Assembly: GCA_910584965.1 (NCBI GenBank)
Contig: CAJUDZ010000023.1
Location: 14,531-57,864, forward strand
Direction of reading: 5' to 3'
DNA length: 43,334 nucleotides
Source: an uncultured Lachnospiraceae bacterium
Lineage (GTDB): Bacteria; Bacillota; Clostridia; Lachnospirales; Lachnospiraceae
Below, one piece after another: positions 33,013 to 42,058 of this stretch (within the stretch, counting starts at the first letter, position 1; each line of letters begins with the position of its first letter). The notes beneath the pieces are model-generated. The model worked only from the letters and a program-made list of their open reading frames with translations, made no database searches and was not told the DNA's origin. A program made the position numbers and the translations under genes.

Positions 33013-33873
33013 TTATTTAACGGCTCCGGCCACCACTCCGTTGATAATCTGTTTCTGCAATGCCACATACAGAGCGAGAATCGGGATGACGCACAGAAGC
33101 AGCCCGGCCATGATCGTGCCGTAGTCCGCGGAATAGGTTCCGTAGAAGCTGTAGGTGGACAGGGGCAGCGTCAGCAGTTTTTTATCGGTCAGGACGAGGG
33201 AAGGCAGCAGGAAATCGTTCCAGAATGCCAGCGCGTTCAAAATGACCATCGTGGAAATAATCGGCTTCAACAGCGGAAAAACGATCTTAAAAAAGGTCTG
33301 GGCGTGGGTACAGCCGTCGATATAGGCGGCTTCCTCCAGCGCGATCGGGATATTGCCGTTCAAAAAGCCGTGGAACATGAAGACCGACATCGCCATGGAA
33401 AATCCGGTGTGCATGAAAATCAGCGTCAGTCTGTGGTTCAGTATGTTCAGCGTGCCGCCGTAAATGCTGACGAGCGGAATCATGATCGCTTGGAAGGGGA
33501 TGATCATGGAAGCCACCATCAGGGCAAAGGTGATGTTGGAAATCCAGTTTTTATGGCGCACGATATAGTAGGCTAACATCGCGGCCAGCAGCGTTACGAG
33601 CGCCGTTGCCGAAACGGTGACGATGAGAGAGTTTTTAAAGGCATTCAGAAAGTCCATCTGGGTAAACGCCTTTACGAAGTTGTCAAAGGACAGGCCCTTG
33701 ATCGTAAAAAGCCAGGAAAAAGGACTTTTGATGATATCGCGCTTCTGTTTCAGGGAATTGATCACCACCATGACGAAAGGAAACATATAGGCGATAAAAA
33801 TAACGATTAATCCGGCCATCATCAGTGCGTTGATTATTTTTTTGCGGTTTCCGCCGACTGTTGTCTGTTTCAT
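33013..33873 (-). CDS. Sugar ABC transporter permease, MalG/GanQ-like
   Basis: 286 residues from the ATG at 33873, which overlaps the previous stop by one base (TAATG). It has six membrane segments and the EAA loop EEAAYIDGCTHAQTFFKIVFPLLKP, which contacts the ATPase. This is the second permease of a CUT1-type importer. No ATPase gene is present, as usual for such loci, which share a common MsmX-like ATPase. It lies between GH32 and the first permease gene. Confidence 0.9.
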   Translation of the reverse strand: MKQTTVGGNRKKIINALMMAGLIVIFIAYMFPFVMVVINSLKQKRDIIKSPFSWLFTIKGLSFDNFVKAFTQMDFLNAFKNSLIVTVSATALVTLLAAMLAYYIVRHKNWISNITFALMVASMIIPFQAIMIPLVSIYGGTLNILNHRLTLIFMHTGFSMAMSVFMFHGFLNGNIPIALEEAAYIDGCTHAQTFFKIVFPLLKPIISTMVILNALAFWNDFLLPSLVLTDKKLLTLPLSTYSFYGTYSADYGTIMAGLLLCVIPILALYVALQKQIINGVVAGAVK

Positions 33874-34745
33874 TATGCTTCGACCTCCTTTTTCTTCGTC
33901 AGATATACCTGAAGACCGCTGACGCATGCGGTGATGATGAAAAGAACCAGCGCTTCCGCCTGCCCGGCGCCGAACTGCCTTGAAGTGAAGGCTTTTTCAT
34001 AAACGTGCATCGCAGCCATTTCCGTTGTGCCGTAGGGTGCGCCCGCGGTCAGGGACAGGTTTACGTCGTATACCATGAAAGCGCGGGAAAGCGTTAAAAA
34101 CAGGCAGATGGTTATGGAGGACATCATCAGCGGCATAATAATATTTTTCAGTTTGACAAAGCCGGAGGCGCCGTCGATGCCGGCCGCTTCCAGGACGTCT
34201 TCGCTCAGTCCCATGAAGCCCGCCACATAGATCAGAATCATGTAACCGGACAACTGCCATACGGACACGATCACGAGCGCGGCAAATGCTTTTCCGGGGT
34301 CGGAAAGCCAGGATGCTTCAAAAGCGCTCCATCCGGTGGAATCGCCGATGCTGACGAAAACTCTGGAAAAGACGAACTGCCAGATATATCCTAATACGAT
34401 ACCACCGATCAGGTTCGGTGTAAAGAAGCCTGCCCGGAAAAAGTTCTGGCCCTTGATGCCCCTCGTCAAAAGCCAGGCGATCGCAAAGGCGATGACGTTT
34501 ACGATGATGACGACGAAAATAACGTAGCGGAAGGTCAGCAGAAGAGACGACCAGAACTGGGTATCCCTGATGACGAGCGCAAAATTTTTCAGGCCGATGA
34601 AATGTTTTTCGTTCGATACGCCGTTCCAGTCCGTCAGCGTCAGGTAAACGCCGTAAAGGAATGGCACGATGACGACTGCGAGAAAGCAGAACAGGCCGGG
34701 TAATGCGAATGTACAGAAATCTTTTCCGTTGCTTTTTGATTTCAT
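33873..34745 (-). CDS. Sugar ABC transporter permease, MalF/LacF-like
   Basis: 290 residues from the ATG at 34745 with a GGAGGTT-type site. Six membrane helices are visible. The EAA-type loop reads DVLEAAGIDGASGFVKLKNIIMPLM. It pairs with the following permease gene. The lipoprotein gene lies 42 bases upstream, so all form one operon. Confidence 0.9.
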   Translation of the reverse strand: MKSKSNGKDFCTFALPGLFCFLAVVIVPFLYGVYLTLTDWNGVSNEKHFIGLKNFALVIRDTQFWSSLLLTFRYVIFVVIIVNVIAFAIAWLLTRGIKGQNFFRAGFFTPNLIGGIVLGYIWQFVFSRVFVSIGDSTGWSAFEASWLSDPGKAFAALVIVSVWQLSGYMILIYVAGFMGLSEDVLEAAGIDGASGFVKLKNIIMPLMMSSITICLFLTLSRAFMVYDVNLSLTAGAPYGTTEMAAMHVYEKAFTSRQFGAGQAEALVLFIITACVSGLQVYLTKKKEVEA

Positions 34746-34787
34746 ATCGTTTGAACCTCCTTTTGGTTTTGATGGAAGCAAATGCTT

Positions 34788-36161
34788 TTATTCCTGTTCC
34801 TCCCAGTATGCCTGGATGGAGTTTATGAGTTCCTGCCGGCCGCTTCTGTCCGCCAGATATTTCTGCATTGCCGCGCCGAGCACAGCCCAGTGGTCGTTCG
34901 GCACGATGGCGGAAGCGTTGAATGCCGCGTCCTCATGAACCTTCGCATAGATATCACGGCTCAGCGGGTCGCCTGGTTCATAAGGGTTGTTCTGAAACGG
35001 CGGAATGATGCTGCAGGTCTTTACAAGCATCTGCTGGCCGATTTCGCTGTAAACGATCCAGTTTAGAAATTCTCTTGCGGCCGCCTGTTCTTTGTCCGAA
35101 GCCATCTGCCCGTCCAGCATGACCTGTTTGGAAGGGGAGGCCTGAATTTTACGATTGACAAAATCATCCGGGTCGTTATTCATGAAATAGGGAAGAAAAC
35201 CGTAGGCATCTTCGTTTTCCGCGCCGGCCTCCGAAAGATTCGGCCATGCCCAGTTTCCGTTGAACCAGAAAGCCGTTTTGCCGTCCGCGAGGTCGATTGC
35301 CATTTCATCGTAATCGGCTCCGAGAGGGTCTTTGGCGGATACGTTGTATTTTTTCAGGACATCGAACGCATCCAGAAATTCATTCATTCTCGGATAATCG
35401 TTCAAATCGAGCTTTCCGGCCTTGATCTGTCCGATGGCCTCCTGTGCGCCTTCGGAAGTGCCGTTGTAGGTTTCGTAAATATACTGCAGCTGATGGGCTC
35501 CCAGTGACCAGTCTTCTTTGGCGAGGGACAGGGGCCTTTCCATGCCGGCCGCGACAAGACGGTCCAAAAGTCCGGTAAAGTCTGCAAGCGTGGTGATCTT
35601 GGACGGGTCAAAAGGCTCGCCCAGCGTTTCCTCGATGACGGCCCGGTTATAGATGATGCCGCGTCCTTCGATACAGAGCGGAAAACTGTATATTTTCCCG
35701 TTTACCTCGGTCAGATAACCTTCGGCTTCCGCCGTCCAGGGCTCTTCGGTGAGATCGGCGGCCTTCTCCTCCGCCAGCGCGATGACGTCCGTCGTATCCA
35801 GTATGGACATCGTGGGCGGGTTGCCTGAATTATACAGGCTGACGACTTTGGTATAAGGCGAGTCGCCGTCGGTGACGGGCATCACCTCCACATGTACGCC
35901 GGAACGGCTTTCGTATTCGGCGCTCATTTTTTCGAGAGCAACCTGAATTTCCGCTTTGGAGTTTAATAGGGTGATGCTCGTTCCGCTCAAAGACGGGTCG
36001 TACCGGAAAGTGTCCACCGAAGTATCGATCGGTTCTTCCCTGACTTCTTCGTTCGGGTCATCCGGGTCGCTGGCGAAACCGAACGTGCAGCCCGTGAGTG
36101 CGGCCGGCAGCAGCGCCAGTGAAAGCAGAAGACAGATTCGCGCTAATGATTTTCTTTTCAT
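34788..36161 (-). CDS. Sugar ABC transporter substrate-binding lipoprotein
   Basis: 457 residues. A type II signal peptide is clear: KRKSLARICLLLSLALLPAALTGC, with lipidated Cys25. The mature part is an extracellular solute-binding protein of the CUT1 group (SITLLNSKAEIQVALEKM...; FPLCIEGRGIIYNR; GKTAFWFNGNWAW; AAREFLNWIVYSEIGQQML). It captures the sugar outside the membrane and delivers it to the permeases encoded downstream. The GH32 gene in the operon suggests sucrose or fructo-oligosaccharides as ligand. It is the first gene of the unit under the operators at 36202-36229. Confidence 0.9.
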   Translation of the reverse strand: MKRKSLARICLLLSLALLPAALTGCTFGFASDPDDPNEEVREEPIDTSVDTFRYDPSLSGTSITLLNSKAEIQVALEKMSAEYESRSGVHVEVMPVTDGDSPYTKVVSLYNSGNPPTMSILDTTDVIALAEEKAADLTEEPWTAEAEGYLTEVNGKIYSFPLCIEGRGIIYNRAVIEETLGEPFDPSKITTLADFTGLLDRLVAAGMERPLSLAKEDWSLGAHQLQYIYETYNGTSEGAQEAIGQIKAGKLDLNDYPRMNEFLDAFDVLKKYNVSAKDPLGADYDEMAIDLADGKTAFWFNGNWAWPNLSEAGAENEDAYGFLPYFMNNDPDDFVNRKIQASPSKQVMLDGQMASDKEQAAAREFLNWIVYSEIGQQMLVKTCSIIPPFQNNPYEPGDPLSRDIYAKVHEDAAFNASAIVPNDHWAVLGAAMQKYLADRSGRQELINSIQAYWEEQE

Positions 36162-36201
36162 CTTGAATCCTCCTGTTTGAATTTGTGTCGTGTTTTTTGT
36201 A

Positions 36202-36229
36202 AAGTAATCGGTTAAGTAACCGGTTACTT
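36202..36229. promoter_or_regulatory. Tandem LacI-type operators of the transporter operon
   Basis: A perfect 16-bp palindrome AAGTAACCGGTTACTT (36214-36229) and an overlapping imperfect copy AAGTAATCGGTTAAGT (36202-36217). They lie just downstream of the -10 element at 36239, at the expected transcription start, so a bound repressor would block the operon. A central CG in an even palindrome is typical for LacI-family sites. Confidence 0.8.
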
Positions 36230-36238
36230 TATGGTTTA

Positions 36239-36267
36239 ATCGTAGCATGTGGAAAATGGTTCGTCAA
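36239..36267 (-). promoter_or_regulatory. Promoter of the sugar transporter operon
   Basis: On the minus strand TTGACG (36262-36267), 17 bases, TACGAT (36239-36244). The operators follow immediately downstream. Confidence 0.6.
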
Positions 36268-36327
36268 TCCTGAAATAAAAGTTTGTAACAAGTGCTGATT
36301 TTGGAAAATGGAAATTGGGCATATATT

Positions 36328-36360
36328 ACAAAACCGGTTACTTTACTGGTCACTTTACCG
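36328..36360. promoter_or_regulatory. Second operator pair, upstream of the LacI-family gene
   Basis: AAAACCGGTTACTTT matches one full half and part of the other half of the palindrome at 36214, and TTTACTGGTCACTTTA is a degenerate copy next to it. They lie just upstream of the regulator's own promoter, pointing to autoregulation or looping with the sites at 36202-36229, about 120 bp away. Confidence 0.65.
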
Positions 36361-36367
36361 ATTATGC

Positions 36368-36396
36368 TTGCCTGAAGGAAGGCTTTTTGCTATACT
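36368..36396 (+). promoter_or_regulatory. Promoter of the LacI-family regulator
   Basis: TTGCCT (36368-36373), 17 bases, TATACT (36391-36396), followed by AGGGGG and the ATG at 36470. Confidence 0.55.
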
Positions 36397-36469
36397 TGGT
36401 TCGAGGAAAACTTTCAGAAAAGCAGGAACGGACGGGCATTGCTTTTTATATGGAAGGGGGCGGTTTTTA

Positions 36470-37498
36470 ATGGCGAAAAAGAAGAATGTCACTTTTGATG
36501 ACATTGCAAAATATACAAATTTTTCCAAGACAACGATTTCCCGTTATTTTAACGACATCGATTCGCTGACGCTTGAGAATCAGCAGATCATATCGGATGC
36601 GCTTGTTGCGCTGGATTATAAGGAAAATAAAGTGGCGAGGATTCTGGCCAACGGTAAGACGGAGTTTATCGGCGTAATCATTCCGGATCTGTATTATCAT
36701 TTTTATTCCGAGGTGCTGGACCGGATTTTATCCACTTACGAAGAATTTGGCTATAAATTTCTGGTTTTTACCGGAAATAAAAAGGAGGAAACGGAACGCA
36801 GCTATATTCAGGAACTTCTTGCATATAAGATAGAAGGACTGATTGTTATGAGCCATACCATTCCATCCAGAGAACTGGCCGGACTGCCAATCCCAATCGT
36901 GGCTATCGAGCGGGAAGACAAGCATATCTGCAGCGTCAATACGGATAATTACATGGGAGGATATCAGGCGGCGGGCCTTCTGGCGAAATGCAGCTGCGAT
37001 ATTCTGTTCCATATCAACAGCCCCTGCAGCGAGGCGATTCCGGCCAGCGGGCGAATCTGGGGTTTTACCGGTTTCTGTGAGGAGCATGGTCTGCGGAATA
37101 AACTGATACTGCGGGAATTTGGGCATGTTCATGAAGACGTGAAGGCGCAGATGACCGACGTGCTTGAATTGCTGGAAACCGCATATAGCGGGTTGAAAAA
37201 GGGGATTTTTGTATCCAGCGATACGCTTGCCAATATTCTGCTGAACCTTTTATTCCGGAAATACGGAAAACTGCCTGACGATTATCTGATCGTCGGTTTT
37301 GACAACTCGCTCATTTCACGGGAGGCCGTCATTCCCATCAGCACAGTAGGGCAGCAGATCGACAGACTGGCCTATGAGGCGGTGAGCCTGCTCGTGGAGC
37401 AGATGGAGGAGCGTAAGAAAAGAAAACCGGTTCCGTTAAAAGAGCCGATTCATAAAATTATTACGCCGGTGCTTTACCGGCGGGAGACAACCGGTTAA
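36470..37498 (+). CDS. LacI-family regulator of the sucrose locus
   Basis: 342 residues from the ATG at 36470, 9 bases after AGGGGG; an upstream in-frame start has no site. The N-terminal helix-turn-helix and hinge are VTFDDIAKYTNFSKTTISRYFND and VARILANGKTEFIGVIIPDL. A periplasmic-binding-type sugar domain follows (SVNTDNYMGGYQAAGLLAK; GIFVSSDTLANILL; LIVGFDNSLISREAVIPISTV). It probably represses the divergent transporter-GH32 operon, and perhaps the downstream kinase and amylosucrase genes, until a sugar binds. The palindromes on both sides of the promoter region support this. The regulator gene is followed by the kinase gene on the same strand. Confidence 0.9.
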   Translation: MAKKKNVTFDDIAKYTNFSKTTISRYFNDIDSLTLENQQIISDALVALDYKENKVARILANGKTEFIGVIIPDLYYHFYSEVLDRILSTYEEFGYKFLVFTGNKKEETERSYIQELLAYKIEGLIVMSHTIPSRELAGLPIPIVAIEREDKHICSVNTDNYMGGYQAAGLLAKCSCDILFHINSPCSEAIPASGRIWGFTGFCEEHGLRNKLILREFGHVHEDVKAQMTDVLELLETAYSGLKKGIFVSSDTLANILLNLLFRKYGKLPDDYLIVGFDNSLISREAVIPISTVGQQIDRLAYEAVSLLVEQMEERKKRKPVPLKEPIHKIITPVLYRRETTG

Positions 37499-37604
37499 AT
37501 GCAGGACCGCGCGGCTGGTAAAAATGAGATTTGCCGGCCGCGTACCGCCTGTGTTGTGAACGGCCGGACAAATAATGCGTACAAAGAAAGAGAGGGGTAA
37601 GGAT

Positions 37605-38630
37605 ATGAGCAGAAAAACATATGACGTTACGGCGTTGGGCGAACTGTTGATTGATTTTACGGAGAACGGCGTGAGCGCACAGGGAAATCCGCTGATGGAA
37701 GCGAATCCGGGCGGCGCGCCGTGCAATGTGCTGGCGATGCTGAAACGTCTTTCCAAAAAGCCGGCTTTTATCGGCAAGATCGGAGAGGATATCTTCGGAA
37801 AGCAGCTTGAAAAAGCGCTGCAGGATGTGGGAATCGACACCCGCGGCCTGAAAAAAAGCGAAGAGGTGCGGACGACGCTGGCGTTCGTCCATACGATGGA
37901 AGGCGGGGACCGGGAATTTTCCTTCTACCGGAATCCGGGGGCCGATATGATGCTGGAGGAAGCCGATCTGGATGAAGCGCTGATTCGGGACAGCCGGATT
38001 TTCCATTACGGTTCGCTGTCCATGACCCATGAGAACTGCAAACGCGCGACCCGCCGTGCAATCGATGCCGCGAAAGAAAGCGGCGCGGTACTTTCCTTTG
38101 ACCCCAATCTGCGGGAGTCTCTCTGGGGAAGTCTTGAAGATGCGAAAGAACAGATTTTGTATGGAATGGAGCATTGCCAGATTTTGAAGATATCGGATAA
38201 CGAGATACAATGGCTGACCGGAGAAGAAGATTTTGACAAGGGCATCGACTGGATTCGGGAGCGGTTTTCGATTCCGCTGATTCTGCTTTCCATGGGAAAA
38301 GAGGGAAGCCGTGCCTATACGGAAGGAAAACGGGTGGAGACGCCGGCGTTTGTACAGGAGAAGACCGTGGAGACTACGGGGGCCGGCGATACGTTCTGCG
38401 CCTGCGTCCTGAACTATGTGCTGGAAAATCTGCTGGCCGGGGACTGGCCGGAAGACGCTGATGAAGGCAGGGCCCTTTTTGCGGAAAAATGTAAGGCATG
38501 TACGGAGGAACAGCTGCGGGATATGCTGCGGTTCGCCAATGCGGCGGCGTCCATCGTTACGACGAAAAAGGGTGCGCTGCGCGTGATGCCGGAGCGGGCG
38601 GAAGTGGAAGCGTTTCTGGCAGATAAATGA
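37605..38630 (+). CDS. Fructokinase, PfkB family
   Basis: 341 residues. It phosphorylates fructose released by GH32. PfkB signatures are GELLIDF at the start, NPGGAPCNVL (34-43) and the C-terminal TTGAGDTFCACVL, with catalytic base Asp262. A substrate-type segment FYRNPGADMML is typical of bacterial fructokinases. The ribosome site is GAGGGGTAAGG. It sits between the regulator and the amylosucrase gene and completes a cytoplasmic sucrose pathway. Compared with close relatives it has an extra cysteine-containing loop before the C-terminal helix (AEKCKACTEEQLRD). Confidence 0.9.
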   Translation: MSRKTYDVTALGELLIDFTENGVSAQGNPLMEANPGGAPCNVLAMLKRLSKKPAFIGKIGEDIFGKQLEKALQDVGIDTRGLKKSEEVRTTLAFVHTMEGGDREFSFYRNPGADMMLEEADLDEALIRDSRIFHYGSLSMTHENCKRATRRAIDAAKESGAVLSFDPNLRESLWGSLEDAKEQILYGMEHCQILKISDNEIQWLTGEEDFDKGIDWIRERFSIPLILLSMGKEGSRAYTEGKRVETPAFVQEKTVETTGAGDTFCACVLNYVLENLLAGDWPEDADEGRALFAEKCKACTEEQLRDMLRFANAAASIVTTKKGALRVMPERAEVEAFLADK

Positions 38631-38688
38631 GGCTGCAGCGGGCCGGAGAAAGGCCAAAAACGAGTAAGAAAGGGCAGGGGAGAGGATT

Positions 38689-40545
38689 ATGGGAAAAAAA
38701 GCCGAGGAGCTTTATACCAAAAGATTTGAAAGGCATTTTGACGAGCTGCGCTGGCTCTATATGGAGCTGTACGACAACGGCTCCATGTTTGCGGAGCTGT
38801 GCGGCCGGATGAAAGAATTTTATGAGGAACGCAACGAGGCGCTGAAAAAACTGGACTGCGGGCGTGAGAAGCAGCCGGACTGGTACAAGAAGAACGATAT
38901 GCTCGGCATGATGTTCTATATTGATAATTTTGCCGGGAATATGAAAGGCGTGGAAAGCAGGCTGGATTATCTGGAAAAATGTAATGTCAATTATATTCAT
39001 CTCATGCCTTTTCTGGATACGCCCAAAGGCCGTTCCGACGGCGGCTATGCGGTGTCCGATTTCCGGAAGGTGCAGGAAAATCTCGGTACGATGGAAGATC
39101 TGGAAGACCTGACGGCGGCCGCTCATCGGCGGAAAATGAATGTCTGCATGGATTTTGTCATGAACCACACTTCGGAAGATCATGAGTGGGCAAAAAAAGC
39201 GCGCCGGGGCGACGGCGAATATATGAGCCGCTACTTCTTTTATAATAACAGGGAGATTCCGGATGAATACGAAAAAACCGTGCCGCAGGTATTTCCGACG
39301 ACGGCGCCGGGCAATTTCACCTGGCTGCCCGAAATCGATCATTATGTGATGACTTCTTTTTATCCGTATCAGTGGGATTTGAATTATAAAAATCCGCGCG
39401 TGTTCAATGAAATGATGTACAATTTCCTGTATCTGGCCAACCGGGGAATCGATATCATCCGTATCGATGCGGTGCCTTATATCTGGAAAGAGCTGGGAAC
39501 ACAGTGCCGGAACCTGAAACAGGTACATACCATCGTGCGCATGATGCGCATGATCGGGGAAATTGTCTGCCCCGGCATACTGCTGCTCGGCGAGGTCGTT
39601 ATGGAGCCGGAAAAGGTGGTTCCCTATTTCGGGACAGTCGATAAACCGGAATGCCACATGCTTTATAACGTAACAACAATGGCTACCACCTGGCATACGG
39701 TGGCGACGCGGGATACCCGCCTGTTAAAAAGGCAGCTCGATATCGTGAACCGTCTTCCGAAGGAATATGTATTCCTGAACTATCTGCGCTGTCATGACGA
39801 CATTGGCTGGGGACTGGACTACGGAACGCTGCTGGCGGAAGGATTCGCGGAACGTTCGCATAAACAATATCTGAACGATTATTTTCAGGGGTATGCCGGA
39901 GAAAGCGTCAGCCGGGGCGAGCTGTACAATGCCGACCCTGTGACGGGAGACGCCAGATTCTGCGGAACGACGGCTTCCATGTGCGGAATCGAGAAAGCCG
40001 GGTTCGAACAGGATGCGGAAGCGATGGAACGGGCGGTTCAGACGGATGTCATGCTCCATGCCTATATGTTCATGCAGTCGGGCATACCGGTGCTTTACGG
40101 CGGCGACGAAATCGGCCAGGTCAACGACTATACTTATAAGGACGACCCGGATAAGGCACAGGATTCCCGTTATATCCATCGCGGTGCCATGAACTGGAAG
40201 CTGGCCGAAAACATTGCGGATGAAAAGACCGTAGAAGGAAAAATTTTCAACCGGCTTGACCGGCTGGAACGGATTCGGAAATCGGAAAAAGTATTCATGA
40301 CGGATGCGGAAACATGGACGATCGAAACAGGAGATAAAAGCGTGCTCGGCATCGGCAGGGCATACGGGAATGAAACGATGCTCGGCCTGTTCAATTTCAG
40401 CGAATATGAAAAGACGGCGCTCGTATCGGAGCAGGAAGAGACATACGCCGACCTGATTTCCGGGGAAACGGTGAAAGCCGGAACGGTAAAGATTCCTGCG
40501 CACGGATTTTTGTACTTAAAGAAAAAATCAAAGACGCCGCGATAA
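38689..40545 (+). CDS. GH13 amylosucrase-like enzyme
   Basis: 618 residues, intracellular. The N-terminal helical domain (residues 1-75) and the motif RSDGGYAVSDFRKVQENLGTM (115-135) are typical of GH13 subfamily 4. Catalytic residues are Asp260 (IIRIDAVPY) as nucleophile, Glu302 (LLLGEVVM) as acid/base and Asp370 (CHDDIGW) as stabiliser. Amylosucrases split sucrose and build alpha-1,4-glucan; relatives are sucrose hydrolases. Context with GH32, fructokinase and an ABC importer supports sucrose as substrate. GAGAGG precedes the ATG. Whether it stores glucan or only hydrolyses cannot be told from sequence. Confidence 0.85.
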   Translation: MGKKAEELYTKRFERHFDELRWLYMELYDNGSMFAELCGRMKEFYEERNEALKKLDCGREKQPDWYKKNDMLGMMFYIDNFAGNMKGVESRLDYLEKCNVNYIHLMPFLDTPKGRSDGGYAVSDFRKVQENLGTMEDLEDLTAAAHRRKMNVCMDFVMNHTSEDHEWAKKARRGDGEYMSRYFFYNNREIPDEYEKTVPQVFPTTAPGNFTWLPEIDHYVMTSFYPYQWDLNYKNPRVFNEMMYNFLYLANRGIDIIRIDAVPYIWKELGTQCRNLKQVHTIVRMMRMIGEIVCPGILLLGEVVMEPEKVVPYFGTVDKPECHMLYNVTTMATTWHTVATRDTRLLKRQLDIVNRLPKEYVFLNYLRCHDDIGWGLDYGTLLAEGFAERSHKQYLNDYFQGYAGESVSRGELYNADPVTGDARFCGTTASMCGIEKAGFEQDAEAMERAVQTDVMLHAYMFMQSGIPVLYGGDEIGQVNDYTYKDDPDKAQDSRYIHRGAMNWKLAENIADEKTVEGKIFNRLDRLERIRKSEKVFMTDAETWTIETGDKSVLGIGRAYGNETMLGLFNFSEYEKTALVSEQEETYADLISGETVKAGTVKIPAHGFLYLKKKSKTPR

Positions 40546-40589
40546 AAACCTTTTCAGGGGGAGATAAAGAGCGGAAAAGGAGAATATTC

Positions 40590-41903
40590 ATGAAAAAAAT
40601 CTGTTGGAAACTGATGAATCTGATGCTTGCGGCAGCAGTTCTTTCCGGAGCCTGTTTGTCCGTTCCCATCCCATCTTCCGCGGCGGGACCGGATAAGGTG
40701 GAAGTGCATTTTATGGATGTGGGACAGGGCGATTCCACGCTGATTATCTGCGGGGAACACGCTATGCTGATCGATGCGGGGGACGACTCCAAAGGCACCC
40801 AGATTCAGAATTATCTGAAAAAACAGAAAATCGAAAAACTGAACTATCTTGTGCTGACCCATCCGGACGCCGACCATATCGGCGGCGCGCCCGTAATCAT
40901 CGGCAAGTTTGAGATAGACAAAGTGTTTATTTCCAATTTTGAAAAAGACAACAAAACATACCGGAAGCTGATTCAGGCCCTTGACGATCAGAAGCAGGAT
41001 TATACGACGCCGGAAGTCGGGTCGCAGTATTCGCTTGGGACCGCGGTTATAACCATTCTGGCGCCCGGCCGGGAATACGATAATCCCAACGACGCTTCGA
41101 TCGCCCTGATCGTACAAAACGGAAGCCATAAATTCCTTTTCACGGGCGATGCGGGAGAAGACGCCGAACAGGATATGCTGGACAGCGGCATGACGCTGTC
41201 GGCGGATGTTTATCAGGCAGGACATCATGGCAGTAAGACTTCCACATCGGAAGCGTTTTTAAAAGCGGTAAACCCGACGTATGCCGTGATCAGCTGCGCC
41301 GAGGGCAACGAGTATGGCCATCCCCATGCCCAGACGCTGAATACGTTTCGGGCAGAGGGAGTGAAAGTATACAGGACCGACGAAGCGGGCACGGTTATAG
41401 CATATTCCGACGGAAAGAAACTGACCTTCAACGTTCCGGCGTCCGAAACATGGAAGGCGGGCGAACCGACGGGCTCCGCGGCGAAGTCCCAGAGCGGAAA
41501 TGCCGGGACGGATTCCGCGGCGAAGGCCCAGAGTGGAAGTGCCGGGACGAATTCCGCGGCGAAAGCCCAGAGCGGAGGTGCCGGGACGGACTCCGCGGCG
41601 AAATCCCAGAGCGGCGAGGCCGGAAAGGGTTCCGAAGCGGAGCCCCGGGAGGAAGTGTCGGTGCCGGAGACAAAACCGGAACAGGCCCCGGAACCGGATT
41701 CCGCGCAGGCCGTACAGGAAGCCGAGCCGGCGCCGGCGGTTCAGGATGCGACGGAGCTCAGTTATGTTCTGAATACGAAGACGAAGAAGTTCCATAAACC
41801 GTCATGCAGTTATCTTCCGACCGCTAACCGGAAAGACACGTCGGAGAGCCGGGACAGCGTCATCGCCCAGGGATATGAGCCGTGTAAGAAATGCAATCCT
41901 TAG
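40590..41903 (+). CDS. Secreted ComEC-like metallo-beta-lactamase-fold protein
   Basis: 437 residues. Signal peptide: MKKICWKLMNLMLAAAVLSGACLS, cleaved near SSAAG. Residues 35-290 are a metallo-beta-lactamase fold like the ComEC C-terminal domain: HFMDVGQGDSTLI, HPDADH (91-96, metal ligands His91, Asp95, His96), FTGDAG, GHHGS and HPHAQTL. A low-complexity linker (about 294-385) follows, first with 14-residue repeats, then Pro/Glu-rich. The last ~45 residues (KKFHKPSCSYLP...GYEPCKKCNP) resemble the cysteine-rich domain found at the ends of several secreted Firmicute nucleases. It probably acts outside the cell on nucleic acid or phosphodiesters. Confidence 0.8.
   Translation: MKKICWKLMNLMLAAAVLSGACLSVPIPSSAAGPDKVEVHFMDVGQGDSTLIICGEHAMLIDAGDDSKGTQIQNYLKKQKIEKLNYLVLTHPDADHIGGAPVIIGKFEIDKVFISNFEKDNKTYRKLIQALDDQKQDYTTPEVGSQYSLGTAVITILAPGREYDNPNDASIALIVQNGSHKFLFTGDAGEDAEQDMLDSGMTLSADVYQAGHHGSKTSTSEAFLKAVNPTYAVISCAEGNEYGHPHAQTLNTFRAEGVKVYRTDEAGTVIAYSDGKKLTFNVPASETWKAGEPTGSAAKSQSGNAGTDSAAKAQSGSAGTNSAAKAQSGGAGTDSAAKSQSGEAGKGSEAEPREEVSVPETKPEQAPEPDSAQAVQEAEPAPAVQDATELSYVLNTKTKKFHKPSCSYLPTANRKDTSESRDSVIAQGYEPCKKCNP
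41471..41640 (+). repeat. 42-bp tandem repeats in the linker of the secreted enzyme
   Basis: Four units of 42 bp encode SAAKxQSGxAGTD/N-type 14-residue repeats with only a few changes between units. Unit number can change in frame, so linker length may vary among strains. Confidence 0.8.
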
Positions 41904-41919
41904 AATTTTACGGAAAATG

Positions 41920-41953
41920 AAGGGAAAGCCGTTTTAAGGTTTTCCCTTTTTCC
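41920..41953 (+). terminator. Intrinsic terminator after the secreted enzyme gene
   Basis: An 11-bp stem (AAGGGAAAGCC with GGTTTTCCCTT, one G-U pair) and a T run follow the stop codon at 41903. Confidence 0.75.
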
Positions 41954-41958
41954 GCTTC

Positions 41959-41988
41959 TTGACAAAGGCGATCGGTTTATTGTATGAT
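41959..41988 (+). promoter_or_regulatory. Promoter before the broken membrane gene
   Basis: TTGACA (41959-41964), 18 bases, TATGAT (41983-41988). It points to the ATG at 42059, which has GGGAGGGG upstream. Confidence 0.6.
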
Positions 41989-42058
41989 GATTCCGTTCTA
42001 TGAGAGGCTGGCGTGCGGTCTGCCGTGCCGGAGAAGATTATTTGGGAGGGGTGTTCTT

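Noticed and set aside
34788..36161. ABC locus as a complete importer with its own ATPase
   Set aside because: No ATPase gene is present; CUT1 loci of Firmicutes commonly share a housekeeping MsmX-type ATPase.
37461..39696. Two long minus-strand open frames (398 and 379 codons) opposite the fructokinase and amylosucrase genes
   Set aside because: Both are antisense to well-identified enzymes and have shadow-like composition rich in His, Arg and Pro.
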